Source of the DNA: Diphasiastrum complanatum
Lineage: Eukaryota; Streptophyta; Lycopodiopsida; Lycopodiales; Lycopodiaceae
Reading direction: 5' to 3'
NCBI GenBank assembly: GCA_029204225.1
Contig: MU831543.1
Span: 250,001 to 314,000, forward strand
DNA length: 64,000 nucleotides
The translations under genes were made by a program, and so were the position numbers. The notes beneath the pieces are model-generated. The model was not told the origin of the DNA. It saw only the letters and a program-made list of their open reading frames with translations, and ran no database searches. Each line of letters starts with the position of its first letter. Position 1 is the first letter of the stretch. Below, one piece after another: positions 1 through 11,745 of the stretch.

Positions 1-181
1 AACATCAAACTCTTTTTCTAGTGCCATCTTGATATCATCAACATCTTGATTGTTACCTCCACTCAAAATGATATCAATCATATAGATTAGAAGAATGGTA
101 ACATCATTTCCAACAAATCTATAGTAAAGTGAATGATCATACTCACTGATCTTGAAATTTTGAGAAAGAAGAAATGTGTAA
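1..181 (-). pseudogene. Copia reverse transcriptase fragment (copy A)
   Basis: The minus strand reads as the palm region of Ty1/copia reverse transcriptase, with the sequence IYMIDI where the family has YVDDM. One catalytic aspartate position is therefore altered. The fragment is cut by the window edge and runs directly into LTR-like sequence after 181. It is repeated in copy B at 21887-22067, and in the opposite orientation at about 15231-15440. It is too short and isolated to be functional. Confidence 0.75.
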
Positions 182-458
182 GCTTAGCATACCAACTCCT
201 CATTTGATTTATACATGCTACTTATCGAATCAATCTATCTTCTTATTGCGTTCAACATCATGTCAGAATGTATCCTTCTCTGTAGCTATTTATAACTGAT
301 AGATCTCTTATTGTTTCGTGTAATCTATTGAATACTTCAATGTTGCAATATTCTTTACACTACTTTACACTCTGAAATTGTTTGACTACAAAATCACTTT
401 AGTACTAATGATTCCAAAGTTATTTGCTTAAGGATTGAACGTGACTTCTGTCATTATC
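182..458. repeat. Partial copia LTR-like segment (copy A)
   Basis: This non-coding A+T-rich segment is homologous to 22068-22343 and, inverted, to 14950-15230. The matching arm at 14824 starts with TGTTGGAAG, a copia LTR terminus. In copy A the segment stops at 458, where a deletion joins it to former gag-proximal sequence. Confidence 0.6.
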
Positions 459-729
459 TTGAAATCCTTAATCTCATGATTATCATGGTTGCAATATTTA
501 TCAAACATCTTCTTCTTCGACTAGGGATTCGATAAGTGCTCTTGACTTTGTCTCGCTTTCTAATTCGATAAAAATTGTTTCAAGCCTTTTTTCTTCTAAC
601 ATTTAGTGAAGTTTATTTACATATAGAGCATGTGATATTGAATTCGAAGAGTTGTCTGAGCTTCTTCGATTGTCTTCTTGCAGCAACATAGCGATTACTC
701 TTGAGAGAGTTAAATCTGAGTGTGTCATT

Positions 730-1145
730 ATGATCATCACCTAGTTTTCGTATGTAGGTGGCAGACTCGATAGCAATGTCATAATTGTGTCTTGCTCGTC
801 AATAGTTGATCCAACAACTGCCATCTCCTGCAACAGATTCTTCAACTGGTTAACGTTATTCTGAAGCAAATCACTGGCAGATATCTTGAGTGAGAAGAAT
901 TTTCTTCTAAGATGCAACTTCGAAGTCACGTCTCTCACATCATATAGTGCGCTCATCAGGTTGTCCCATACTTCTTTTGAAGTTTGAGCTTCAGATACCA
1001 ATTCACCTATCTACTATATTGAGAATGATTACGTGAAAGCTTTACCATCCTCCAATTTCCATTTGGAGCCGGTTGTGTCGTCTTCAAGCTTCAATTCAAT
1101 TCCTGTGACAACATCCCATAGTCTATTGGCAATTAGCAAATTAGT
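730..1145 (-). pseudogene. Copia gag (UBN2-type) fragment, copy A
   Basis: An 86-codon open stretch (1001-741) contains the typical copia gag pattern: EVWDNL, then RDVTSKLHLRRKFFSLK, then TIMTLLSSLPPTYEN. This is the conserved central part of retrotransposon gag. The minus-strand region up to the PBS at 1146-1157 is degenerate gag leader and N-terminus. Zinc knuckle and pol are missing in this copy because of the deletion at 458. Copy B has the same ORF at 25279-25019. Confidence 0.82.
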
Positions 1146-1157
1146 GCTCTAATACCA
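1146..1157 (-). other. Copia primer-binding site (tRNA-Met type)
   Basis: The plus strand reads GCTCTAATACCA, so the minus strand reads TGGTATTAGAGC. That is one mismatch from the plant copia initiator-Met PBS. It directly abuts the LTR terminus TGTTGGAAG at 1158, which fixes the element's orientation as minus. Confidence 0.85.
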
Positions 1158-1556
1158 TGTTGGAAGTCTTAGAAGGAAAAGATGCTCAATAGAGAAATTG
1201 TTGTGTTTGATAGATGCACTATCGGGCTCTACGGAATAATCTTTCTCTCGTTGTATGACTGCGCCTACTAAAATCAAACAAAACTATCGCAACTATCGCC
1301 ACATTCGAGTCTAATTGATTCTAACATTGAAATCATCAAAATCTGTTAGATTGATTTTGTAGACAAACATAACTGAATAAAACATTGTTGTATCGAATAT
1401 TACAGTATCAAATATAGCTAATGTTTTGAAGTATTCAATAGTTTAGACAAAACTATAAGAGAACGTAATCAAATTGCAATTAAAAAAATAAGCATTTTGA
1501 TTCTAACATAGTACTGAATGCGATAATTCAGTAAGTAGCATGTACAAATCAAAAGA
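1158..1556 (-). repeat. Copia 5' LTR remnant (copy A)
   Basis: It begins at the PBS with TGTTGGAAG on the plus strand and resembles, in the same left-to-right reading, the LTR-like block at 14824-15230. Shared blocks include the tract around TGACTGCGCCTA and a closing stretch AGTAGCATGTACAAATC. The distal end is not clean, so the right boundary is approximate. Confidence 0.6.
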
Positions 1557-2763
1557 ATCGTGAGCACAAAACAATAGAAAATGTAACAAAGTACTCGAAA
1601 CTATCTCTAAGTATCTGATTGACTCTATCTGACACTTCCGCTAATAAGCAGTAAGTGTTTCTAGCAATGCGCTATATTAATCTCCAAGATCAATAGCTAA
1701 TGATCAATCTTAACCTAAAAAATAATCAACAATTTATACTAGTTATGAATTCCATTTAGGCTTATCCAAATGACAGTTGAGGACAGCTATTGGTCGTAGA
1801 TCACAATTCGAACTTAACCAAATCGCATTGTCACTTATTTAATTGGGCTTCTCGAAAACTACATACAAAAACCATTAGGGCAAGTCATTAGCTTCACAAC
1901 AAGTGGAAACAATTTTTGTTAACATTCGATAGTTTTAACATCTTTGATATTGTTTGTCATTGTCGAACCCGATTGTTAGCCATTCCCGTGTATTCTTATA
2001 GACTATGAAAACTATCAGTCTGAAGAACTAGATAGATGAAAGATTAAAGATCCGTTATGAGGATAAATCCAACACGTCTAACTGGTGTACTTCAAGATTA
2101 GCTACAACAACATATGAGAGTAAAAGTTTGATCGAAGCTTAGTTAGGTAAGGAAGACGAGTGTCATAGTCAAAATCCAACTGTTATCCCTTACAATAAGA
2201 GTTTATGACAAAATAGGCAATGTCAAAAAAATCAAACGTTGTTTTATTTTAGCCCCAGTTTACCTAAAGAAATGTGATAAGGTGAAATTTTATCGGTTGT
2301 CAGGGCTTATGCCATACTTGTCTGTTTTTCCCTAGAATCAAGTGAGTATAATTGTAAGTATGTTTATTGGTATTAAATAGTTAAGTATTGGATGTTTCAA
2401 GGCGTATTTATTGTCTTGTTACTGGTTTTTTATGGTTAGTGTTGTGAGTAATCGCTTGTCAGCAGGCGACCATTTTCAGTAACCCATAATGCAATAATAA
2501 GTTCATTGATTGCAAGTAATTGTTTACTTTTATTTTGACATCTTATATCTAGCATAGGTATTGTTTGCTTCATTAGGGTTACACTGTATTTTGTTATGGT
2601 GAAGTTCAATTATATATGCAGCTTGAGATTACAATGGCTATAAATAGGTAAAGTATTGATTACAAAATTAAAGAATGTACTCTACAATTAAAGAATTATT
2701 ACAAGTAATGTTTAACAATGTATGTTGTTTATGAAACATAAATCATCAATGTAACAAAATGAT
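1557..2763. repeat. Unassigned repeated intergenic sequence
   Basis: There is no coding sequence that I recognise. The right-hand part (about 2140-2763, continuing at 4070-4145) has a second copy at 26430-27130 and a more diverged third copy at 18950-19640. It is therefore a dispersed repeat older than the A/B duplication. Its family is not evident. Confidence 0.6.
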
Positions 2764-2829
2764 ATTTTACAGGATTAGAGTTCTCAAAAATTCTCATTCA
2801 CCTAGTTTGATTAGTCGTTTGACAAATTG
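2764..2829. repeat. 66-bp target duplication, left copy
   Basis: The 66 bases are identical to 4069-4134 and occur once at the matching site of copy B (about 27048-27113). They flank the truncated copia at 2830-4068. The first base (A) of the right-hand copy may instead be the last base of the LTR. Confidence 0.9.
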
Positions 2830-3418
2830 GAAGCTAGGAAAGAGAGTACTTAGATACATCTCGGGATCTAGAGATTTTGGCATCTTGTATGGAGGTACTA
2901 CACCTAACCTTTGTGGATTTTCAGATTCAGATTTTGCAGGTGATCAAATGGATAGGAAGTCAACAAGTGCCTTTGCAATCTATCTTGGAGATGGAGTGGT
3001 CTCATGGCTATCAAAGAAGCAACCAACTATCTCTCTATCTTCCACCGAAGCCGAGTACAAGGCATTAACAACATGCACCAAGGAGATTCTTTGGATCAAG
3101 AGGATGTTATTGGATCTTCACTTGCTGGAACCAGAGAAGACTCCAATCATACTTTGTGATAACCTTTCAGCCCAAAGCTTGGCAAGCAATCCTGTTTTTC
3201 ATGCAAGGAGCAAGCACATTGAGATTGCTCACCATTTTGTGAGAGATCAAGTCATTGCCAAAGAGGTGGAGCTTCAACATGTCTCTTCAAAGGAGTGTGT
3301 GGCTGATATCTTCACCAAACCATTGGGAAAGGACCTATATTTAATGCATAGATCTAATCTTGGAATGTGCTCAAAGACTATGTTGAAACTAGCATCCAAT
3401 GTTGAAGAGGGAGTGTGA
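2822..3418 (+). pseudogene. Copia RNase H domain, C-terminal fragment
   Basis: The reading frame is open to TGA at 3416-3418. It carries the copia RNase H landmarks in order: [35 protein letters not shown], the CDN motif (ILCDN), HARSKHIEIAHHFVRDQV, and the terminal ADIFTKPLGKD. The domain is complete and well preserved. Everything upstream (gag, protease, integrase, most RT) is absent, and the codons before 2830 come from the target sequence. The stop codon overlaps the first bases of the 3' LTR, as is common in copia. Confidence 0.9.
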
Positions 3419-4068
3419 AAATTGTCAACATTTCCTAGCTAGTTTGAGGCCTAAATTGGCTAAAATTGTAAATAGTTTTGGTTCTGGAGTTTCACACGTG
3501 TGAACCAGGCCACAATGTTTTTATTTACTGTATTTTTTCAGTATGATGAAGTGTCAAACTTCATACCCTTCAAAATGAGACCATTTTGATGTATTTTGGT
3601 CATATAAGCCATTTTTAGCTATTTTTTCCTACATAGGGAATATCTAGGGTCAAGTACCTTCTAGAGAGAGGAGAGAGAGTCATCTTCCTCATCCATAAAT
3701 AGTAGGGAAGTCGTGGAGAACAGGTTGGAGAAACCTTTTGTATGCTTCATTGAGATCAATAGATCATTGTCATTGTTTCTTCCTCCATTGAGAGCATTGT
3801 TGTGTGTATTGTCTTCAAGCTATTGTGTATGATCTTAGGTGCTTTCCAAAAGTGGTAGGCTGATGTATTATGGACTGTATAATGCTATTTTGGTCCGCAC
3901 TTGATGTTTATGGAAGTTTCCATTTGTGATAAATGCTTTTTGATCAAGTTCTTTGCATTCTAGGTAGCATAGAATGTGTTGCCAATTCCTAGCTTATGTA
4001 GTTTGGAGTGCAAGCATTCAAGCCAATGATCTTGGAGTTTAGATCCACTTAGGATCTGTATTTTTCAC
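2830..4068 (+). mobile_element. 5'-truncated copia insertion (RNase H end plus 3' LTR)
   Basis: Copy A carries this element and copy B does not. It starts inside the RT/RNase H junction (KLGKRVLRY) and runs through the RNase H domain, a polypurine tract (GAAGAGGGAG) and a 3' LTR that ends in CACA. The right side is therefore a normal LTR terminus, while the left side is a truncation at ATTG, a sequence also expected inside the element. The flanking duplication is 65-66 bp, not the usual 5 bp. Confidence 0.88.
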
Positions 4069-4069
4069 A
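3414..4069 (+). repeat. Copia 3' LTR (TGTGAAAATTG...TTTTTCACA)
   Basis: About 656 bp, starting TGTGAAAATTGTCAAC directly after the polypurine tract and ending CACA before the target duplication. The first bases match the LTR starts at 16277 and (inverted) 21045, so the three belong to related families. There is no second LTR for this insertion. Confidence 0.8.
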
Positions 4070-4134
4070 TTTTACAGGATTAGAGTTCTCAAAAATTCTC
4101 ATTCACCTAGTTTGATTAGTCGTTTGACAAATTG

Positions 4135-6250
4135 TATTTCAAAGTACCGAGTGATTTCATTACACACATCAAATCATTATGTGTGTACAACCATTTGTAG
4201 TGTAAATGTTTTTTTGGTCCTAAGAAAATTGTAGAGCGGTGTACTCCTTAACCTTAAAAGCAATCTTACTCACCACTTTGTTATCCAATATTCTCAAAGA
4301 TGGAAGTATTCTAGCAAATTGATATAGGTCATCCATGGATTCACAAACCACTTCATTCAAAATAGGACATAACTGAATGACTTAGACCCTCACACAAAGC
4401 ATATCTAAGACCCTTGTGTCAAATAAAATGGCAATTGAAATTAAGCAAATGACCATGTTGTTGTGATATAAATGGTGTAAACTTGTTAATATCATCCATT
4501 GACAAGAATCAAACATGTCAACATGAAAGTTGCAAAACACATTGGAAGGTTTGTACCAATATTCTTTGATCCACTCCATGTACTTCCATCAAACATAATA
4601 TCTTCAAATGTGTCATCAACTAATTCTAATAATTCATATAATTTTTTTTTTCATAAAATGCAAGAACATCCAAACTTTCAAATACACAATTAACATAACA
4701 TAAATGTAAGAGATACTTAGAAATATTTCTCTTCACTTTTGGTTCAAATCTACATATCTCATTGACAATGACTTTCTTATTTGTTTCTTCTTTTTCCACC
4801 TATAAATAATGATGATAGAAAGTCAGCTTATCAATTCGTTCTTTCGTAGCATTTTCAATAGCTTTCTTGTCATCCACTTGGCTATGCAGTTTGTAGGTTG
4901 TTTCTTATTTGTGCTTGCTTCACCACTTGACATATATGTTCACAGAGTGTTTGGATTAAAAGAACCACTACATTTGTTTGTAAGGACATTTTGACCAGCC
5001 ATTGTAAAAAAAACTAGGCTTTTTTATTAAGCGTTCAATCATGGGAATAGCATCAGCATCACCTAGTGCAAAACAAGAGTTTCACAGAAGGATCTTAAAA
5101 AAATTCAATAACAACATCAATCATGTAGTTACTTGTGTAGAGAAAAGTAGTTTGTGTTCTTACCAATTCTGTGGCCAATTCACCTAGCCACATGAACAAA
5201 GCATTAAGTTGTGTTTGATGCGTAATTCTACGAAAAAACCTATCCAGATTGTTCATGATATACCATAATTCATGGTCAAACCTTATGACCAGGGAGTTGT
5301 TTCTATATTTCACTGAACCACATCTACATTTGAAGGAACGTCTTTTTCAATTCATAATCTTGGAGCGTGCCAAGGTACCTTGTTAAAGCCAATATCCAAA
5401 TCTTATCTAATATGTGTCTAGGTCTCATTATTATAAGGGTGTCAAAGGCTATAAGTGTATCAAATAGAGGTCATTTATTAAGTGCAAAGGTTTTGTAGTC
5501 CTTTAGTTCTTTCTCATTAGATTTGCAAGAATGGTCCATAGCCCAATAAAGATGGTTGCATTGAAGCCAACTGTAGGAAGACTCCAACCTATGGGAGAAT
5601 CTATTGGCTTTGCATTCGATGGTTTTATTAAGTACCATGGGGACCTAACATTCATCAAAAGCATAGATGTAACTGTTACAAGACCAAACTTTTTACCCCC
5701 TATCATAGCCAAACATGGATGAATTAAATGCCTCAATAAAATGTTACGATACAAATCACCATAATCATAAACCGATAGGAGTAGTTGTTACATGCCAACA
5801 TGTCATGACAACAAACCATAAAACTTAGTGAGGTGAGGAAGATAGGTGTCATTTAGCCGTTATCCTTGAAGAGTGTCAAAAATGCCGAAACGCGTAAGTA
5901 AAATGTTGATTGGCATATGTCAACTTTGACCGGTCAACCAAAATGTCGATCGATGTGTGTCGATGCGACATATCCAAATGTCGATCGATATGGTGCCACT
6001 TAATTTGAAGCTCGTCACCTACCTAGTCCAAATCTTTAAGGACTGCCCATATTCCATCTATGTATTCGAATGATGGAGTAAACGTTAGGTTCAACTAGTG
6101 CCACTACAAAATCACAACGAAACTTATGATGACTGCTTTCACAATTGATTACAACCACGATCTATCTTGTAAACATATTATTAGATTAGTCATTCATAAG
6201 CCTTATGAAAACTTACAAGATTAATTCAATGCATGTATCTATTTGTATTG
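4135..6250. other. Unassigned sequence with short minus-strand ORF remnants (copy A)
   Basis: The region is repeated at 27114-29231. Minus-strand open pieces lie near 4700-4382, 5313-5095 and 5754-5503, none of which I can place in a family. In copy B the first piece is longer (27774-27469, 101 codons), so copy A is more damaged there by a short insertion in a poly-T tract (4640s). The piece includes an acidic stretch ELVDDTFEDIMFDG. No splice structure or complete ORF could be assembled. Confidence 0.5.
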
Positions 6251-6497
6251 ATTAACGACTTAAAATGGTAGCAACAGAGTGAGTCAAACATTAGACAGTC
6301 AAAGAGAGTGTGTGTGTGGTTGCCATAGCTATCACTATCGATTTGCATTCTACATTTAGTTGCATATACATTTTCATGTGCTCCTGCAAGCTACACTTAT
6401 TGTTTTTGTGTTTGTCTATGTAATCAATATATAATAGGCATAGTACATGCATGGAGGAAAATCATTAAGCCCTCCAGCTTTGACATTTTTTTTAGCA
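6251..6497 (+). repeat. Copia 5' LTR end (copy A), left boundary unknown
   Basis: The sequence ends TTTAGCA immediately before a perfect PBS, which marks an LTR 3' end. I could not find a matching second LTR, so the left limit is a guess. Confidence 0.5.
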
Positions 6498-6509
6498 TGG
6501 TATCAGAGC
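6498..6509 (+). other. Copia primer-binding site TGGTATCAGAGC
   Basis: Perfect plant initiator tRNA-Met PBS, directly after the LTR end CA. It starts a plus-strand copia remnant whose gag follows at 6650. The counterpart in copy B is at 29479-29490. Confidence 0.9.
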
Positions 6510-6649
6510 GATGTGATAATCAAAGCATGATTCTATCAATTTGATAGAATAATCGTGTTCTTGTTTTGATAGAATAACTAGATATCCACAGTCATCGATA
6601 GATCATTGCGATTGTCAAGTATTTGATTTAGAATCTAACGAACTTCCAT

Positions 6650-7275
6650 ATGGATTTACAAAGTAAGGTTGGTAGACAAGCTAGATGGATCCAACTATCT
6701 ATGGAAATTCTACATGAGAACAGTGTTGATGGCCAAGGAGTTGTAGGAGATCGTCACTGGCATCAAAGCTAAACCCGATGCAAAATGAACAAGCCGTTTC
6801 TAAATGGAAGCTAAAGAATGGTAAAGCATTTGCTTCAATCATTCTAAACATTCTCAATCCTCAGATCGGTCACGTCAGTCAAGCCCAAACTTTACAAGAA
6901 ATGTGGGACATACTTAGCATTCTATATGAAGCGAGAGACGTGACTTCCAAGTTACACCTTAAAAGGAAAATTATCTCGCTCAAAATGTCTAATGGTGACT
7001 CTTTGCAGGCTCATATCAACTAGTTCAAGACTCTCCTAGAGCAAATGGTGACTATCGGATCAGTCATCGATGATTCAGATACAATTATGACATTGCTTTC
7101 AAGTCTGCCATCTACATACAAAAATTGGGTGATAATTATATCGACACACTCAGATCTAACTCTAGCAAGAGTTATCATGATGTTGCTGCAAGAAGACATT
7201 CGCAGTCGGTACAGAACATCATATTCTTCGAAATGCGATCAGAAGTGCTTCTCAAGATGGCCTCTCACACATTAG
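6650..7275 (+). pseudogene. Copia gag pseudogene (copy A)
   Basis: The start region reads as DGSNYLWKFYMRTVLMAKEL and is followed by an in-frame stop. Later open pieces (6778-7023, 7045-7275) carry EMWDILSILYEARDVTSKLHLKRKI in one frame and TIMTLLSSLPSTYKNW in another. This is the conserved core of copia gag with several stops and frameshifts. No zinc knuckle or pol is recognisable downstream. Copy B (29631-30256) shares the defects and adds a 1-base deletion near 30104. Confidence 0.85.
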
Positions 7276-9104
7276 CGATATGAAAAAACAGCAATAGTTC
7301 TAAAATTCTACTTCCACGATCATGCTTCTAGCAGAAATTTCTCTTTTGTGGAAATAGCAAGAAGGGACCGATTTTCTGAACCTGACAAGTGTACCCATTG
7401 TAGATACCTCTTATTGTCCAGTGACATGAAACTTGTGTTTTCGCTTGCTGTCAGCGATCTCCAACAGCCTTGTTCGTTGTCCAGTGACCTGAAAATTTGT
7501 GTTTGCAATGGTTCTTCTTGTCGTCCAGTGATCTCCAGAAAGCTTGTTTGCTTTCCAATGATTTCTAGCAGGATGCAACAAAAGATTTACAATCTTCCTT
7601 GCTGTCCAACGATCTCCAAAAAAAACCTTGTTTGTTGACCATTGATCTTCAACAATTTATAAGTAAGAAGGAATTGACAATCTCTCTTGCAGTCCAAAGA
7701 TTTCCAACAGCATGCAGCTATCTGGCAGTTTTATGCTTGAATTTATTTCAAATCTATTGAACAACTCCGCCTTCAGATAAGGTGGTGTTGCAACTCTGGA
7801 AAACCTCCTAAGAAAGATCTCTGGTTTGCTAGCCAGGTATCTTTTGTAGTCCTGCCTGTTTTCTTTGGGCTATCGTCCTCTGAATCATTTGGTGGCGTGT
7901 TGGATGATCAATCGTGACTCCTGTACTTCCCTTGCTCTGCTGCTGCGCTGTTCTGTGCTCGTTTTCTGGAGGTTTTCTGCTCCGGGGCTGTTTACAGTAC
8001 TCCTGTGCTGCGCTTTCTTACTGGTAATCAGTTGCTGGCCCCGTTCCTTATTTTGCTTGCGCTCTATGCCTACAGTTTTTTGAGGCACTTTATGGTAAGG
8101 ATGTAAATCATGCTAAACTGGATAAGTTGGATTTGAGGGAGAATGTTATAATTATGCAAGCTAATATGATAGGCAAGAATGAACAACAAAGACAACCTAA
8201 AAGCTTATATTCTATATCGGAATCAAGACGTTTTTAGGACCACTTGTTCTGAAAGGTGGTATCCTACATAATTTGCAACTTGTTTGATGTAACACCTTGA
8301 AGAAAATCTCATATTAGGAATAATGATTAAAATATTTTCTCTTCTTGTCTACAACCCATAATATTTTCAATGTGAAATGGGTGTAAGGCTAATACATGGA
8401 CATGTGGTTGAAAGAGAATAGATTTATGTGGTCCATTGGAAAAAGATGGCCGATAAAAGATTTGTGTTATGAATCAAGAAAGATATTTTAGTTTAATAAT
8501 CCACAGCGTGGTGGATAGGAACTTGCCTTGTGAGATTACCCACCCAGGTTCTAGTCGCCATATGCTTGTATCAATCCTTAGTTGCCCATTTCGGAACGGA
8601 ATGCCAAAAAAATTTACGTTCCGTTTTAACAAAGGAATCTAGTTGTTGGGCAGGATGATCGTTTGGATGATTGTTTGACTGTCAGAGATGAATGCAATCA
8701 TTTGCACAACAGAGAACGTGCGTGCGAACTATTTCTCAAAGTCTTAAGTGAGAAGTTCTGAAATTCCTGCCCTTCATTACGTAATTGCCCAGAGGAGTTC
8801 GTTCCCACTGCGCATAACATGCTTCTCATTGATGATAGCCCAGAGAATAGCATCCTGAACCCAAGAGACAATGCCATTTTCCCAAACAGCATATGACTGC
8901 AGAAAAGATCGTTCCTCAACTCTTGATTCAACTTTGTTACTGGACTTGTAGATTCTAGCTTACGTGTTCCTGAATATGTTGCTAGGCATCGAATCGGGCA
9001 AGCGCCATTGGGCAAAGAGTCTCTATTGTAGATTGTATTCTCGTTGTTTCAGCGGAGCCGGACTTCTGTAGTGTGGATCCCGTTGTATTGTCCGTGGTGC
9101 CAGA
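7276..9104. other. Unassigned sequence with degenerate short repeats (copy A)
   Basis: No convincing gene is visible. Around 7410-7720 a unit of roughly 55-65 bp recurs with a core like TTGTCCAGTGATCTCCA. The open frames across 7348-7638 and 7865-8083 are Leu/Ser/Cys-rich, resemble no family and are probably chance. Repeats containing GGAACG are seen near 8590-8625. Confidence 0.5.
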
Positions 9105-9345
9105 ATGTCATATTGTTCCCAAAATGTCATATTGTTGATCATTCGCCTAACTCAAAAACGAGACTTTTTTTTGGAAAAAGAACCTTCGCCCACTTCAATA
9201 TAGATATATCTTAAGTGGATGTACAATCTGACAGCTCAGCGAAGGTTTCCAATACTGTATAGGCAATTTATGACCGAAACAGTGATTTTATAAGTCATTT
9301 TTCGTCAAAAATACTTTCCTTTCTCTTTTTCTATTTTGATGACTT
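9105..9345. repeat. Dispersed non-coding repeat with GCGAAGG motifs
   Basis: About 235 bp are homologous, in the same orientation, to 17363-17590. Both copies contain a paired AACCTTCGCC / GCGAAGG arrangement and a shared closing tract CTTTCCTTTCTC. The copy starts exactly where segmental copy A ends. Confidence 0.8.
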
Positions 9346-11147
<1,802 letters not shown>

Positions 11148-11148
11148 G

Positions 11149-11160
11149 TGGTATCAGAGC
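11149..11160 (+). other. Copia primer-binding site TGGTATCAGAGC
   Basis: Perfect tRNA-Met PBS, but preceded by RT-coding sequence (GACACG), not by an LTR end. It is the first recognisable base of the inserted element. Confidence 0.85.
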
Positions 11161-11745
11161 TCGTGTTTCAGGTTATGAAGGAGAAAATCAGATCTATCAA
11201 TGATTTGGTGAAGATATCAAGTCTAGAGCATGCTAGAGAGGATTCTACACCAAAATCGGATTTTTTGCTTTTGTAGATTGGATCTTTTGTAGATCAAAAC
11301 ACTAAATAGGTCAATATACTTGTTCAATTCCATTTTTTGAATTCACATGCTGGATTTGGCCAATTTTTGGATCATTGGTTCAGCCTAAGTGGTGGCTTAT
11401 AGATTGCATATCAAATTTTCATCATTTGCATGTATTGGAATAGTCAATTTTTTGTGATTTTGTCAAAACCCTAATTTTGATTGGATCTCTAGATAGTGAG
11501 GTTGCTGGACTTCATTTGAGTGTGTTTCAATCTTAGGAAGTGGCAAAAGTCATTAGATTGAGGATAGATCATAGGTTGATCAAGATTCCATGATTCTATG
11601 TGTTGATTTGCTTGGATAAGTGCTAGAAGAGAATTTGTGAGATAGTTTCAAATCTTGGTGATTTCTTTTGAAAGCATTTGTTGTTGTTCAAAGGAGTGCT
11701 TTGTGCATTGAAGCAGGTTGAAAGAGAAGATCAGGTCATTGCTAC

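Larger units (their letters stand above)
1..9104. repeat. Direct segmental duplication, copy A
   Basis: This block is repeated in the same orientation at 21887-32085. Base 1 matches 21887, and the copies part after 9104 / 32085. Reading by eye, they differ only by scattered substitutions and short indels, apart from two large events. Copy A lacks the 2392 bp present at 22344-24735 of copy B, and copy A carries an extra copia insertion at 2830-4068. The duplication probably extends left of the window. All recognisable content is retroelement debris: copia RT, gag and LTR pieces and unassigned repeats. Confidence 0.93.

Noticed and set aside
6498-6509. tRNA gene suggested by the tRNA-like TGGTATCAGAGC motifs
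   Set aside because: Only the 12-base PBS is present at each place, next to LTR ends. No tRNA cloverleaf or B box follows.
7865-8083. Cys/Leu-rich ORF that could be a small membrane protein
   Set aside because: It is frame-shifted in copy B (30845-31087), has no homologue that I recognise and sits in decayed repeats.
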